DNA of 64,000 bases, taken from contig CAZAQY010000011.1 in the NCBI GenBank assembly GCA_964486845.1, positions 5,449-69,448 of the forward strand. Reading direction: 5' to 3'. Positions 42,378 through 50,390 of this stretch are shown here, piece after piece. The stretch comes from Anammoximicrobium sp964486845 (GTDB lineage: Bacteria; Planctomycetota; Planctomycetia; Pirellulales; Pirellulaceae). Below the pieces are notes generated by a model. That model made no database searches. It was not told where the DNA came from and worked only from the letters and a program-made list of their open reading frames with translations. Positions within the stretch are counted from its first letter, which is position 1; each line of letters begins with the position of its first letter. The translations under genes were made by a program, and so were the position numbers.

Positions 42378-43508
42378 TCACTCCTCCGCGCCCAGCACGA
42401 TGCCCACGTTCACTCGGCGTCCTTCCCGCATGACCGTCACCACCGTCTCTTCGCCGGGCCGCCGGCTTTCGATGGCTGACAGCAGGTCGTCGGCCGATCT
42501 GACCGGCTGGCCGTCCACGGCCACGATCAGGTCGGCATAATCGCGGTCGATCCGGATCTCTTCGTTGACGAACGGGCCGAACCGCCGTTGGTGCTTGATG
42601 ATCCGGAAACCGCGCAATCCGGCACGCTCCGCCGGTCCGCCGGGCGTCAAGGTCGCGATGACCAGTCCTTGCTCCGTCTGCAGCACGCGCGTGATGCCCA
42701 GGTCCGGGCGGATGACGCGGCCGTTTTGGATCAGTTGCTGAACGACGCGGGAGATGGTGTTCACGGGGATCGCGAAACCCACGCCCGTGTTCTCGCCGGT
42801 GTGGCTGGCGATGGCCGTGTTCATGCCGATCAGACGGCCGCGGCTGTCCAGCAGCGGGCCGCCGGAGTTCCCGCGATTGAGGGCCGCGTCGATCTGGATG
42901 ATCGACTTCATCGTCCGGCCGCTGCGGGACGGCAACGAGCGATTCAGGCTGGAGATGATCCCCGTCGTCATGGTCCGTTCCAAGCCGAACGGATTGCCGA
43001 TGGCGTACACGTTCTGGCCGACCTTCAGCGGCGAGGAGTCGCCGAACTCGACGGGAAACAGCAGTTCGCGCGGAGCGGTAACCCGCAGCACGGCGATGTC
43101 GTACACCGGGTCCGCGCCGATCAACTGGGCGTCGTACGTCTCGCCGTTGAACAGCGTGACTCTCACTTGCCGGGCGCCCTCGATCACATGGTAGTTCGTG
43201 AGCAGGTGGCCGTCTTGGTCGAGCACCGAGCCCGAACCGGCGCCTTCGGAGGGCGGTTCCGCCATCAGGAACATGTCCGGCCGCACGATCAGCGTCGTGA
43301 TGTTGACCACGCTGCGGTTCACTCGGTCGTACACCGCGACGTTGACCCGTTCGAAGGGCGTCAATTCGTCCTGGATCGCCGCTCGCAACGCAGGCGCCGG
43401 CGCCTCCTGGGCCGACAACCGGGGCGCGACCGAATGCGTCGTCAACGCCGTGGACAACAAACCGCCCAGCAGCGAGGAAATCACACAAAGGACGACATAT
43501 TTCTTCAT
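42378..43508 (-). CDS. DegP/HtrA-like serine protease with one PDZ domain
   Basis: 376 residues. It starts at ATG 43508 with a signal anchor (VVLCVISSLLGGLLSTAL). The trypsin-like triad is clear: His107 (LLTNYHVIEG), Asp137 (VYDIAVLRV) and Ser215 (RGNSGGPLL). A single PDZ-like domain occupies roughly residues 285-376 (LGITRVLQTEQGLVIATLTPGGPAERAGLRG, IVAVDGQPVRSADDLLSAIE). The role is envelope protein quality control. A second HtrA-type protein is at 50391-51785. Upstream lies the decayed region starting near 43650. Confidence 0.95.
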   Translation of the reverse strand: MKKYVVLCVISSLLGGLLSTALTTHSVAPRLSAQEAPAPALRAAIQDELTPFERVNVAVYDRVNRSVVNITTLIVRPDMFLMAEPPSEGAGSGSVLDQDGHLLTNYHVIEGARQVRVTLFNGETYDAQLIGADPVYDIAVLRVTAPRELLFPVEFGDSSPLKVGQNVYAIGNPFGLERTMTTGIISSLNRSLPSRSGRTMKSIIQIDAALNRGNSGGPLLDSRGRLIGMNTAIASHTGENTGVGFAIPVNTISRVVQQLIQNGRVIRPDLGITRVLQTEQGLVIATLTPGGPAERAGLRGFRIIKHQRRFGPFVNEEIRIDRDYADLIVAVDGQPVRSADDLLSAIESRRPGEETVVTVMREGRRVNVGIVLGAEE

Positions 43509-43651
43509 AAAACCGACTCCACTGCTCTGGTTCCAACCGGACCTTGGGAAAGGTCCCCCAGGATAAGAAAAAACGCGTTTGGCCGCCAGCTTGATTGGGG
43601 CTCTTGCCCGACCCTTTGGCCGGCGCAGGGGCGCGGGTGCTAGCATAAGGA

Positions 43652-44100
43652 TCAGTCTGAATTGGGGCCGGACTTCGCAGGTGCTGAGGCCAGGCGGGCG
43701 AGCTTGCCGCGGAGAAAGGCCACGCAGCCGGGCACTTGTGCCTCGCTCAGTCCGTGCAGCAAGAGCGGACCCCGGAAGCCGTAGGCGTGCCGCAGGGAAA
43801 GGTAGCGGTCGTAGCCCGGCTTGCCGTGCCCCGCCGCTTCGTGGCCGGCATCGCCGTCGTGACTGAGATCCTTGGCATGGGCCAAGACAACGTCTCTGCC
43901 GACCAGCGCAAACGCCTCACCCAGCACCTCGCTCATACGCGCCAGTTCGCCGGCATGGAAGATGTTCGCGGCATCGATGGTGACCTTCAGGTGCGGCGAG
44001 TCCAGGGATCATCACCGGGTCGGTTTGCAGGAAGCATAGAACGCCGTGGGTTTGCAAGCTGGGAGTGAGTCGATGATCCGTGGCATCAGCCCGATCACCG
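43652..44100 (-). pseudogene. Sugar-phosphate isomerase/epimerase (AP endonuclease 2-like) remnant
   Basis: One frame reads a typical TIM-barrel segment, LKVTIDAANIFHAGELARMSEVLGEAFALVGRDVVLAHAKDLSHD, then YDRYLSLRHAYGFRGPLLLHGLSE. The Asp-Ala-Ala-Asn strand and AHAKD metal-site strand match this superfamily. Upstream of it the frame breaks. The preceding frame (from about 44147) has only scattered related sequence and there is no start. Only the C-terminal third survives. Confidence 0.7.
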
Positions 44101-44163
44101 CCTTCGTAGGGCAATTGCAGGTTAACGTCGCGGTCCACGGGACGCAAGCGATCTCCTTAGCGC

Positions 44164-44257
44164 CGTTCGAGAAATTGCTGTCCGGTGTTTCTTGCCGATC
44201 ATCACGCGGAATGTGATGGCTACATTGACGAGGCGACAGCTATTTCTCGAACGCTGC
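44164..44257. repeat. Repeat family F, full copy
   Basis: Terminal arms CGTTCGAGAAAT / ATTTCTCGAACG bracket a body with the central ATCACGCGGAATGTGAT hairpin (44200-44216). It lies at the junction of the isomerase remnant and the truncated STAS gene. Other copies are at 49373-49470 and 31006-31058. Confidence 0.88.
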
Positions 44258-44299
44258 TTGCCAGGATTCCGTCGCCGGCTGCTGCTTCGCCCTTTTTCC

Positions 44300-44646
44300 C
44301 GGCATTCGAGTGTGGTATAAGTCCAGATTGGGCATTTGCTCTTGGCGTCGGCATCAACCACACTTCTATTCTTGATTCCGCCAGCACTCCCACCTTCGAA
44401 GCGCACTGCCAACAGGCCATCGCACAGGGCGAACGCTCGGTGATTCTCGATTTCCGGTCTCTGGACTATCTCCGCAGCGCCGGCCTGCGGAGCATTCTGA
44501 TTGTGGCCAAGTCGATCGGGGCGGCGGGCGGCGAGTTCGCCCCGGCCAACGCCCGAGGGATGGTGCGGGAAGTGTTCGAGATCTCCGGTTTTCTGGGCAT
44601 CTTCCGCTGCCTCGGTTCTTTCGGAACGCCGGCAGCCCAGGATTGA
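44300..44646 (+). pseudogene. STAS-domain protein lacking its N-terminus
   Basis: The frame has a good STAS core: LDSASTPTFEAHCQQAIAQGERSVILDFRSLDYLRSAGLRSILIVAKSIGAAGG, then ANARGMVREVFEISGFLGIF. The usual first strands (about 15-25 residues of ..VLVVAPSGR.DS) are missing or altered (FALGVGINHTSILDSAS), and the upstream frame runs into the family F element without a good start. The Ser motif (YLRSAGLR) is kept. The RsbW-like gene follows after nine bases. It looks like a broken regulator pair. Confidence 0.6.
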
Positions 44647-44655
44647 GGTGCGGCC

Positions 44656-44961
44656 GTGGAACGACTCCGCTTACCGGCGAAGCTCTCTTCGCTCACCGGG
44701 TTTCGTGAGTTCGTCAATCGTTCCGCCGTGGCGGCCGGCGTGGGGCCGCAACTGCTGCCAAGAATCGAACTCGTCCTGGAAGAGCTGCTGGTCAACCACG
44801 TGCTGCACGCCTACGGCTCCGGCGAAGGCGACTCGGAAGTGGTCTGTCTTCGGCGAGAACCGGATTTTTTCTGCCTGGAGGTCATCGACGAGGCACGCCC
44901 GGTTGAGCGGCACGCGGACCGACATCGCCGGACAGCGGTCCGCAATCGACCGGCATCTTAG
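44656..44961 (+). pseudogene. RsbW-like (HATPase) anti-sigma kinase, C-terminally truncated
   Basis: 101 residues. It has the N-box of GHKL kinases, RIELVLEELLVNHVLHAYGSGEGD, and then LRREPDFFCLEVIDEARPV. The frame then turns to Arg/His-rich nonsense (ERHADRHRRTAVRNRP). The glycine-rich G1/G2 boxes that close the ATP site (DxGxG...GLGIHLVR) are missing, so it cannot bind ATP properly. Together with the STAS remnant it formed a partner-switching module. Confidence 0.7.
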
Positions 44962-44969
44962 ACGTACGT

Positions 44970-45465
44970 CTCCTCGAGCAGTGCGGCGGCGGTCTCGTTC
45001 AGCAGCTCGCGCCGTCGCAGGTCCTCGAATCGTGCCAGCAGGGTCCTGTACACCCAGCCGCTGCTTGTCGGCGGCGGTAAAACTCAGCCAGTCGCGGACG
45101 TCAGGAAAAGCGAAGATGCTGGGGGGCCTGATCCGCCAGCGGGCGGTCTGGCGTTTTCTGCAGCGCAGCGCCGATCGGCGCCGCCGTTTCGCGACCACGA
45201 CCAGGCCGACCGCGTCGCTGCCGGCGGCGTCCAAGCAGGCTTGGACCACCGCGCTCAGCGGCACGCTGGTCTGCGCGGGGCCCTTATCGAACCGCCGCAA
45301 GCGCCGGAAGCCGCCACGTTCCACCGGGCAGTACGCGACTTGGACCGCCGGTGTCAGCGAGCCCTGCAGGAGCATGTAGTCTGGCTTTTGCGTCCCATCA
45401 GCAACCTGGCACACGGCGGCGCCGCCGGCGGCCAGGAACTCGCCCAGACGGTCCCCTCCGGACAC
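44970..45465 (-). pseudogene. Regulator-like remnant of unknown family
   Basis: One frame reads QVADGTQKPDYMLLQGSLTPAVQVAY, then SAVVQACLDAAGSDAVGLVVVAK, then PSIFAFPDVRDWLSFTAADKQRLGV. It looks like ordinary protein with interruptions (RRRRSALRCRKRQTAR). No intact gene is possible. It converges on the STAS-RsbW remnants and may have been a third component of that locus. That is inference. Confidence 0.4.
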
Positions 45466-45605
45466 CGCGCCGGCACCCAGAGCGCCCGAGCCGAGTCCCA
45501 GGGTCTGGACGGGAAACTCGACCGACCGACACGCCGCCGGCGACGCGCGGCCGGCCAGCCACTCGGTCGCGTCGCCGAGCCCCTCGAGCCGTAGCGTGGC
45601 GTTCT

Positions 45606-45863
45606 TTTGATCGGGCGATAGTTGGTCACGCAGGCAAACGGCGTCCGGGTCTGTTCACCCTCGATGACATGGACCTGCCCGGCGGCGGCAATCTGGTACA
45701 CCGCGCCATCCAACAGGACCATCTCACCATCCAGGTCATTGAAGGTCCTGAGATCGAAATCTCCATGTTGCTTGATCTCGGCCAGAGGCACATTCCGTTC
45801 GAACAGCCCCTCGACGAGCGCATTGACCGGGGCACAAAGATAAATCGAATCGTTCGTCGTCAT
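45606..45863 (-). pseudogene. Acetolactate decarboxylase N-terminal remnant
   Basis: It starts at ATG 45863 and reads IYLCAPVNALVEGLFERN, LAEIKQHGDFDLRTFNDLDGEMVLLDG, VYQIAAAGQVH, TRTPFACVTNYRP. This is the first ~85 residues of alpha-acetolactate decarboxylase (about 240 residues when complete). Arg-rich nonsense follows. The three-His zinc site that lies further on is lost. The enzyme normally makes acetoin from acetolactate. Confidence 0.75.
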
Positions 45864-45905
45864 CGCGGTTCCTGTCAACGCGTCAGTGGGGTCGCCGTTC
45901 AGATA

Positions 45906-46628
45906 TCAGATGCCGGTCGCTTCACGGGTCGATGTACCCTGTGCGGCCCCGTTCCGACGAAAGATGACTTCTGCCGGGAGTTCCCTCTCCGCATCGCCGC
46001 AGATGACATCCAGCAACTGACCGAGAATCAGGGCCGTCGCACCCCAGATGCGCCGGTTCTGAAACTCGATGTACGGCGCTTGAAATGATAAACCAGCTCG
46101 CACGATCGTGCAAGTTCCGCGGTTTCGCTCGTCCATCAAGTGCGGCAGGGGCAATTCCAACAATTCTGCGACCTCCCGCGAATCCGGGCGAAACGCCGGC
46201 CGCTGCGGAGCGATGGCCGCCAGCGGATGGACCAGGAAATTGCTGGCGTAGACGAACACGGGCGGCAACGACCCGAGAATCGTGACCTCGTTCGGAGCGA
46301 CGCTCAGTTCTTCGTGCAACTCGCGCAGGGCACACGCTTCCGCCGCCTCGCCCGGTTCTGCGCGGCCGCCGGGCAGACTGATCTGCCCTGGGTGATAGGT
46401 CATGGAGGCTGGCCGGAGGATCAGCGGCAGATGCCACTGGCCGCCCGCCGGATAGAATAGTGCCACCACGGCCGCCGGCTTCGCATCCGGCCCCGCCGGA
46501 CCGCGGTGCCGGCCGAAGCTCAGCTGCGGTGCGAACCGCCGGTAGCACGAGGCCGACCAGGCGTGCGCGGCAAACCGCTCCCGCAGCGATTCTGCAAGTC
46601 GAGCGAAGTCTTCCTCGGCGTTTGGCAT
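45906..46628 (-). CDS. NUDIX hydrolase (CoA pyrophosphatase-like)
   Basis: 240 residues. The Nudix box is complete: GGRAEPGEAAEACALRELHEELSV at about residues 86-109, with the REx2EE metal-binding core. The preceding LPLILRPASMTYHPGQISLPGG matches the UPF0035 signature (..L..R.....H.GQ..FPGG) seen in CoA pyrophosphatases, which cleave CoA to 3',5'-ADP and phosphopantetheine. It is an intact gene in a stretch of decayed ones. Confidence 0.93.
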   Translation of the reverse strand: MPNAEEDFARLAESLRERFAAHAWSASCYRRFAPQLSFGRHRGPAGPDAKPAAVVALFYPAGGQWHLPLILRPASMTYHPGQISLPGGRAEPGEAAEACALRELHEELSVAPNEVTILGSLPPVFVYASNFLVHPLAAIAPQRPAFRPDSREVAELLELPLPHLMDERNRGTCTIVRAGLSFQAPYIEFQNRRIWGATALILGQLLDVICGDAERELPAEVIFRRNGAAQGTSTREATGI

Positions 46629-46756
46629 CGGTCCGCCCCCGGTCGTGGATCACGTGCTTCCGATGCAAGGCGTACCAAATTCCGGCGGCCGATGCAACAG
46701 CAAGCTCGCCGGAGAGTCGTTCGGGAAACCGTGTAGGCCGGCCGTTGCTCGGCTAC

Positions 46757-46879
46757 GAGATCCGCATTCTCGAGGCCAAGCTGCAGTTGCGGCGGACGTT
46801 GGCCAGCCGCCCCGTGGCCGAGAAACTGGCCATGCTGGACGACTTGCGGGAGCGGACACTCGCGTTACGTGCGGCAATC
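46757..46879 (+). pseudogene. Short helical fragment
   Basis: The frame reads EIRILEAKLQLRRTLASRPVAEKLAMLDDLRERTLALRAAI, resembling small helical proteins of the type EEKL..L..L. found beside nucleotidyltransferase genes. There is no start, and the rest of the frame is low quality. A gene fragment at most. Confidence 0.3.
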
Positions 46880-46983
46880 CGGTGGCCGGAGACAGCTAAA
46901 GCTCGCGAAACCCCGCTTGAGTACCACGTCGTTCATGGACCTGGAGGTGAAACACGAGGCCAACCAGAACGTGCATGACGCGG

Positions 46984-47043
46984 ATGTTCGAGAAGCACAT
47001 CAAGCCGCTGGTCGGCGGACGCGCCAAGGCGATGATCGTCACC
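46984..47043 (+). pseudogene. Trace of a type I restriction R subunit-like helicase
   Basis: Twenty residues (MFEKHIKPLVGGRAKAMIVT) match the helicase strand preceding a SRLHAVRY-type motif in HsdR-like proteins. Nothing else of the gene is left, and it ends against the 3' end of the DUF6798 gene. Very short, so a chance match is possible. Confidence 0.35.
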
Positions 47044-48649
47044 TCGGCAGTTGGTAGACTTCGTAGGCGCTCGTGGCCGTGGAAAATCCGGGAGGGTACA
47101 GGCGGGGCAGCAAGAGAGGGCGCGGGCTGAGGCAGCGGTCCAGGACCACGTAGTCGGCGTTGTACGTCCCGGCCAATTCGTGCAGTTTCTGTTCGCCGTG
47201 CGCGGCCAATCCTCCGAACACGACGCGGCGCGGATACAGGTCCTTCTGCCGCTGCCACCACTGGACCAGTTCGGCGGCGTCCTGTGGCACGTCTTTCCAG
47301 CAGCACACCTCGCTCCGCTCCGCATACCATTTGAAGGTCTGCTGCCTCCTGGGCGTGATGAAACAAGCGTCCGGCGGCGTGTGCTCCGCGATCCATTGAC
47401 AGGTCCGCCGCCAGTCGTCGTACGTGCGGCGCGTGCGGGCCGGATCGTCCGGCCAGGCCGGCAGCATCTGCACGTCCGCCCCCGGCCGCAGGTCGCCGCG
47501 CCGCTGGTAGTTGGTCAGGGCCAGATTCCCGCCCGCAATGAGCACGCCAACGATCAACGCGGCTTGCCCCCATCCCGGACGGCGTTCCCGCAGGTCGACC
47601 AGCCACGCGACCAGTGCCAGGGACGCGCCCGCCGGCAACATCGCGTCGCTGAGACGGTACCAGTAGTACTTCAGCAGGCTGGCCGCCACGTCCAGGTGGT
47701 ACAGCAGCGACTGGTCGATCGCGATCCCCACGATCGCGATGAGGACCGCGCCGCCCACAAAGCCTCGCAACGGCCTCTGCCCCAGTGCGCCGGTCGAGAT
47801 CGGGCAGGTCGTGGCCCGGCAGACGATGAGCCAGACGGCCAGCAGGATCGCGAACCGGACCATGTGCCAGTGTGGGAACCGGTGGAACACCAGATGATGG
47901 GCCAATCGCCCGTAGACGTAGATCGAATTGGCCTCGCGGACCACCTGGGCATCGACGTCATGGTTCAGCAACAGTGCGGGAATCAGACCGGGCAGCGCCA
48001 ACAGCAGGGCGGCGCCAATCGCCGGCAACATCCGGGTTAGCGGGGGGCGCAAATGCTGGCAGGCGAGCCAGGCGCAGCCGGCGGCCACCAGCGACCACCC
48101 GCCGACGAGCACATGAAACGAAGTGGCTGCCCCCAGCAGTATCCAGGCGAGATTCCAGCGTTGGTTCAGGATCGCGCCGAGGCCGAAAAAGACGAGGGCA
48201 TAGGCGATCCCCTTGGCCTCACAGCCCCCCACGACCCACTCGCCCGCCATGTGAAAACAGCCGCTGAAAAGCAGGAATCCACCGGCCGCCAGCAGCGAGG
48301 CAAAGGGTCTGGGGACCACGGCCCAGCTGAGCCGCCGCCAGGACCAGGCCAACAGGAACCACGTGACGAACCGGCCGAGCCAGGCCACCACGGGCAGCGG
48401 CGCCAGCTGCGCGAGCCAGCCGAACGTCCAATAAAACACCAGATGGGCGTCGGAGGATTCCAGGAAATGATCGGTCGCACACCATTCGGGCTGCCAGTAA
48501 TGCTTCGCCTTGGCAAGGTAGTGGGCCTCGTTGACATCCGGCGGCGGCCAGCCCGCGTACAGGAAGAACAGCAAGAAGATCAGCATGATCTCCGCCGCGG
48601 CGGTCCAACGGTTCGACCCCAGGTTGTTTCCATGCTCGGCCTTGGTCAC
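47039..48649 (-). CDS. Polytopic membrane protein (DUF6798-like)
   Basis: 536 residues, with about ten predicted membrane segments (IMLIFLLFFLYAG, VVAWLGRFVTWFLLAW, LLAAGGFLLFSGCF, AYALVFFGLGAIL, MLPAIGAALLLALPGLIPALLL, MVRFAILLAVWLIVC, VGGAVLIAIVGIAI, AALIVGVLIAGGNLAL) and a soluble C-terminal ~120 residues (TCQWIAEHTPPDACFITPRRQQTFKWYAERS). This matches the DUF6798 type, which resembles GT-C-fold glycosyltransferases. The GTG at 48649 is chosen because AGGGG lies seven bases before it. A TTG at 48706 would be longer. It may act on lipid-linked sugars. Confidence 0.8.
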   Translation of the reverse strand: MTKAEHGNNLGSNRWTAAAEIMLIFLLFFLYAGWPPPDVNEAHYLAKAKHYWQPEWCATDHFLESSDAHLVFYWTFGWLAQLAPLPVVAWLGRFVTWFLLAWSWRRLSWAVVPRPFASLLAAGGFLLFSGCFHMAGEWVVGGCEAKGIAYALVFFGLGAILNQRWNLAWILLGAATSFHVLVGGWSLVAAGCAWLACQHLRPPLTRMLPAIGAALLLALPGLIPALLLNHDVDAQVVREANSIYVYGRLAHHLVFHRFPHWHMVRFAILLAVWLIVCRATTCPISTGALGQRPLRGFVGGAVLIAIVGIAIDQSLLYHLDVAASLLKYYWYRLSDAMLPAGASLALVAWLVDLRERRPGWGQAALIVGVLIAGGNLALTNYQRRGDLRPGADVQMLPAWPDDPARTRRTYDDWRRTCQWIAEHTPPDACFITPRRQQTFKWYAERSEVCCWKDVPQDAAELVQWWQRQKDLYPRRVVFGGLAAHGEQKLHELAGTYNADYVVLDRCLSPRPLLLPRLYPPGFSTATSAYEVYQLPR

Positions 48650-48793
48650 AATTCGCCCCTGCTGGTGAAAGGCTCCGAAGAAGATTATAAAAAAACTAGC
48701 GACCAAAACGTTTGGGTCTCGGACCGACAGCAGTTAGAATGATGTCAGCCCTACTAAGAGCATAGCCGCTGGATTCAGGATGGAAATACTCCC

Positions 48794-49363
48794 ATGACCG
48801 TTTCCACGCATCGCCGGATTGTTCGAGATCGGATCCTCCGAGAAGCCGAAGGTTACCTGGAGTTGTTGATGGCCGGCCCGTCCAAGTGGGACTTGCGGCC
48901 CGCCGTGCGAGACCCCGTGGCGCAACGCGTGCTGGACGCCTTGCAGCGGCTGGACAAATCCGAACAGCACTCGGCGTATGCGCTGTACCTGCGAGGCCTG
49001 GCGTACCGGGCGATGGAACGCTATCACGATGCCATCCCGTCGTTGCAGGAATCCGCCGAGCAGGACCCCGAGGACATCCATGCCCTGCTGGCCCTGGGTT
49101 GGTGCTACAAGCGGATCGGACGCCTGAATTTGGCGATCGGCGCCTTGCAGGAAGCACTGGCGGTCGACGACAACCAGGCCATCGTCCACTACAATCTGGC
49201 CTGCTACTGGAGCCTGGCGGGCAATGCGGAAATCGCCCTCGATCATTTGGCGACGGCGTTTCAGATCGACCCCAAGTTCCGGGACTTGGCGGCGGAGGAA
49301 AGCGACTTTGATGCGATCCGACAGCACCCCGGATTCCGCGAACTGACCAGCGTGGTCGTCTGA
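48794..49363 (+). CDS. TPR-repeat protein
   Basis: 189 residues, no leader. Three to four tetratricopeptide units cover residues ~58-165 (AYALYLRGLAYRAMERYHDAIPSLQESAEQDPED, IHALLALGWCYKRIGRLNLAIGALQEALAVDDNQ, AIVHYNLACYWSLAGNAEIALDHLATAFQIDPK). It ends with an AAEESDFDAIRQHPGFREL motif common in planctomycete TPR proteins. A protein-protein scaffold of unknown partner. A family F repeat follows its stop after nine bases. Confidence 0.92.
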   Translation: MTVSTHRRIVRDRILREAEGYLELLMAGPSKWDLRPAVRDPVAQRVLDALQRLDKSEQHSAYALYLRGLAYRAMERYHDAIPSLQESAEQDPEDIHALLALGWCYKRIGRLNLAIGALQEALAVDDNQAIVHYNLACYWSLAGNAEIALDHLATAFQIDPKFRDLAAEESDFDAIRQHPGFRELTSVVV

Positions 49364-49372
49364 TTCCGCTTT

Positions 49373-49470
49373 GCAGCGTTCGAGAAATCACGGTCCGCTG
49401 TTTCTGGCCGATCATCACACGGAGTGTGATGGCTACTTTGCCGAGGCGGCACTTATTTCCCGAACGCTGC
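49373..49470. repeat. Repeat family F, full copy
   Basis: This 98-base element has near-perfect 16-base terminal inverted repeats (GCAGCGTTCGAGAAAT / ATTTCCCGAACGCTGC, one mismatch) and a central ATCACAC-GGA-GTGTGAT hairpin (49413-49429). It occupies the whole gap between the TPR gene and thiL. It ends exactly at the thiL stop codon (49471-49473). Confidence 0.92.
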
Positions 49471-50388
49471 TCAGTGTTCATACCCGCGCGGGTGCAGCGT
49501 TTGGCGCCGCCCGCCGGGCTCTTCGATCCACAATCCCCGTTCGGCCGTAAACGTGCCGATGCGGGTCAGCGGCACCTCCAAGGGCTGGTCGTCCAGCAGC
49601 CGAGCCGCCTCTTCCGGGGGCACCGCCAGGATCAACTCGAAATCCTCTCCGTCCCCCAGCGCGTGTTCCAGGGGCGTCATCCGATCGCCTTCCGCCGCCG
49701 CCAAACGATAGGCGTCGTCCGCGACCGGCACGGCCGCCGCCTCGAGCAGCGCCCCACAGCCGCTTTCCTGGGTGATGTGAGACAGGTCCAACGACAGCCC
49801 GTCACTGACGTCGGTGGCCGCGTGCAGCCGGTAGCGGTCGTTCAACAGCAGGGCTTCGTGGACGCGGGGCGTGAAGCGGAAATGCCGGCCCAGGATGCTG
49901 CCGCCAAAACTGCCCGTGACGACAATCGCGTCGCCTGGTTGGGCGCCGCTGCGCAGCAGCGGTCCGCGTTCGGTCAGTTCGCCGATGGCCGCGATGCTGA
50001 TCACCAGAGGGCCATCCCAGCTGCCCGTGTCTCCGCCGGCGATGGCCACGCCGAATTCGGCGGCCAACGGCAGCAGGCCCTGGTACAATTGCCGGCCCAC
50101 GGCCAGGGCGTTGCGCCGCGGCAGCGTCAAGGAGACGACCGCCGCCAAGGGCTGCGCCGCCATCGCCGCCAGGTCGCTCAGGTTGACCGCCAGGGACTTG
50201 CGGCCCACCAAGGGCCCCTCGCACTGGTCCCACACGAAATCCACGCCGTCGTTCAGCATGTCGCTGGTGACCACACAGCGGGCGCCGGACGTCCATTCCA
50301 GGATGGCGGCATCGTCGCCGATGCCCAACCTCAGGCGGGGATGGCCGGGAAGCTGACCTCGCAACCAGGAAAGGAATTCTGCTTCCAT
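49471..50388 (-). CDS. thiL: Thiamine-monophosphate kinase
   Basis: 305 residues. It phosphorylates thiamine monophosphate to thiamine pyrophosphate, the final step of thiamine biosynthesis. PurM/ThiL signatures: LGIGDDAAIL (residues 21-30) with the metal-binding Asp pair, VVTSDMLNDGVDF, GRKSLAVNLSDLAAMAAQPLAAVVSL, GGDTGSWDGPLVISIAAIG, ATDVSDGLSLDLSHI. Length is normal. The ATG is two bases after the htrA stop, so the two are one operon. The stop lies at the end of the family F element. Confidence 0.95.
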   Translation of the reverse strand: MEAEFLSWLRGQLPGHPRLRLGIGDDAAILEWTSGARCVVTSDMLNDGVDFVWDQCEGPLVGRKSLAVNLSDLAAMAAQPLAAVVSLTLPRRNALAVGRQLYQGLLPLAAEFGVAIAGGDTGSWDGPLVISIAAIGELTERGPLLRSGAQPGDAIVVTGSFGGSILGRHFRFTPRVHEALLLNDRYRLHAATDVSDGLSLDLSHITQESGCGALLEAAAVPVADDAYRLAAAEGDRMTPLEHALGDGEDFELILAVPPEEAARLLDDQPLEVPLTRIGTFTAERGLWIEEPGGRRQTLHPRGYEH

Positions 50389-50390
50389 CG

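Noticed and set aside
46460..46756. Start of a plus-strand gene across the NUDIX 5' region
   Set aside because: Arg/Pro/Ala-rich shadow of the NUDIX gene. Only the short stretch from 46757 looks like protein.
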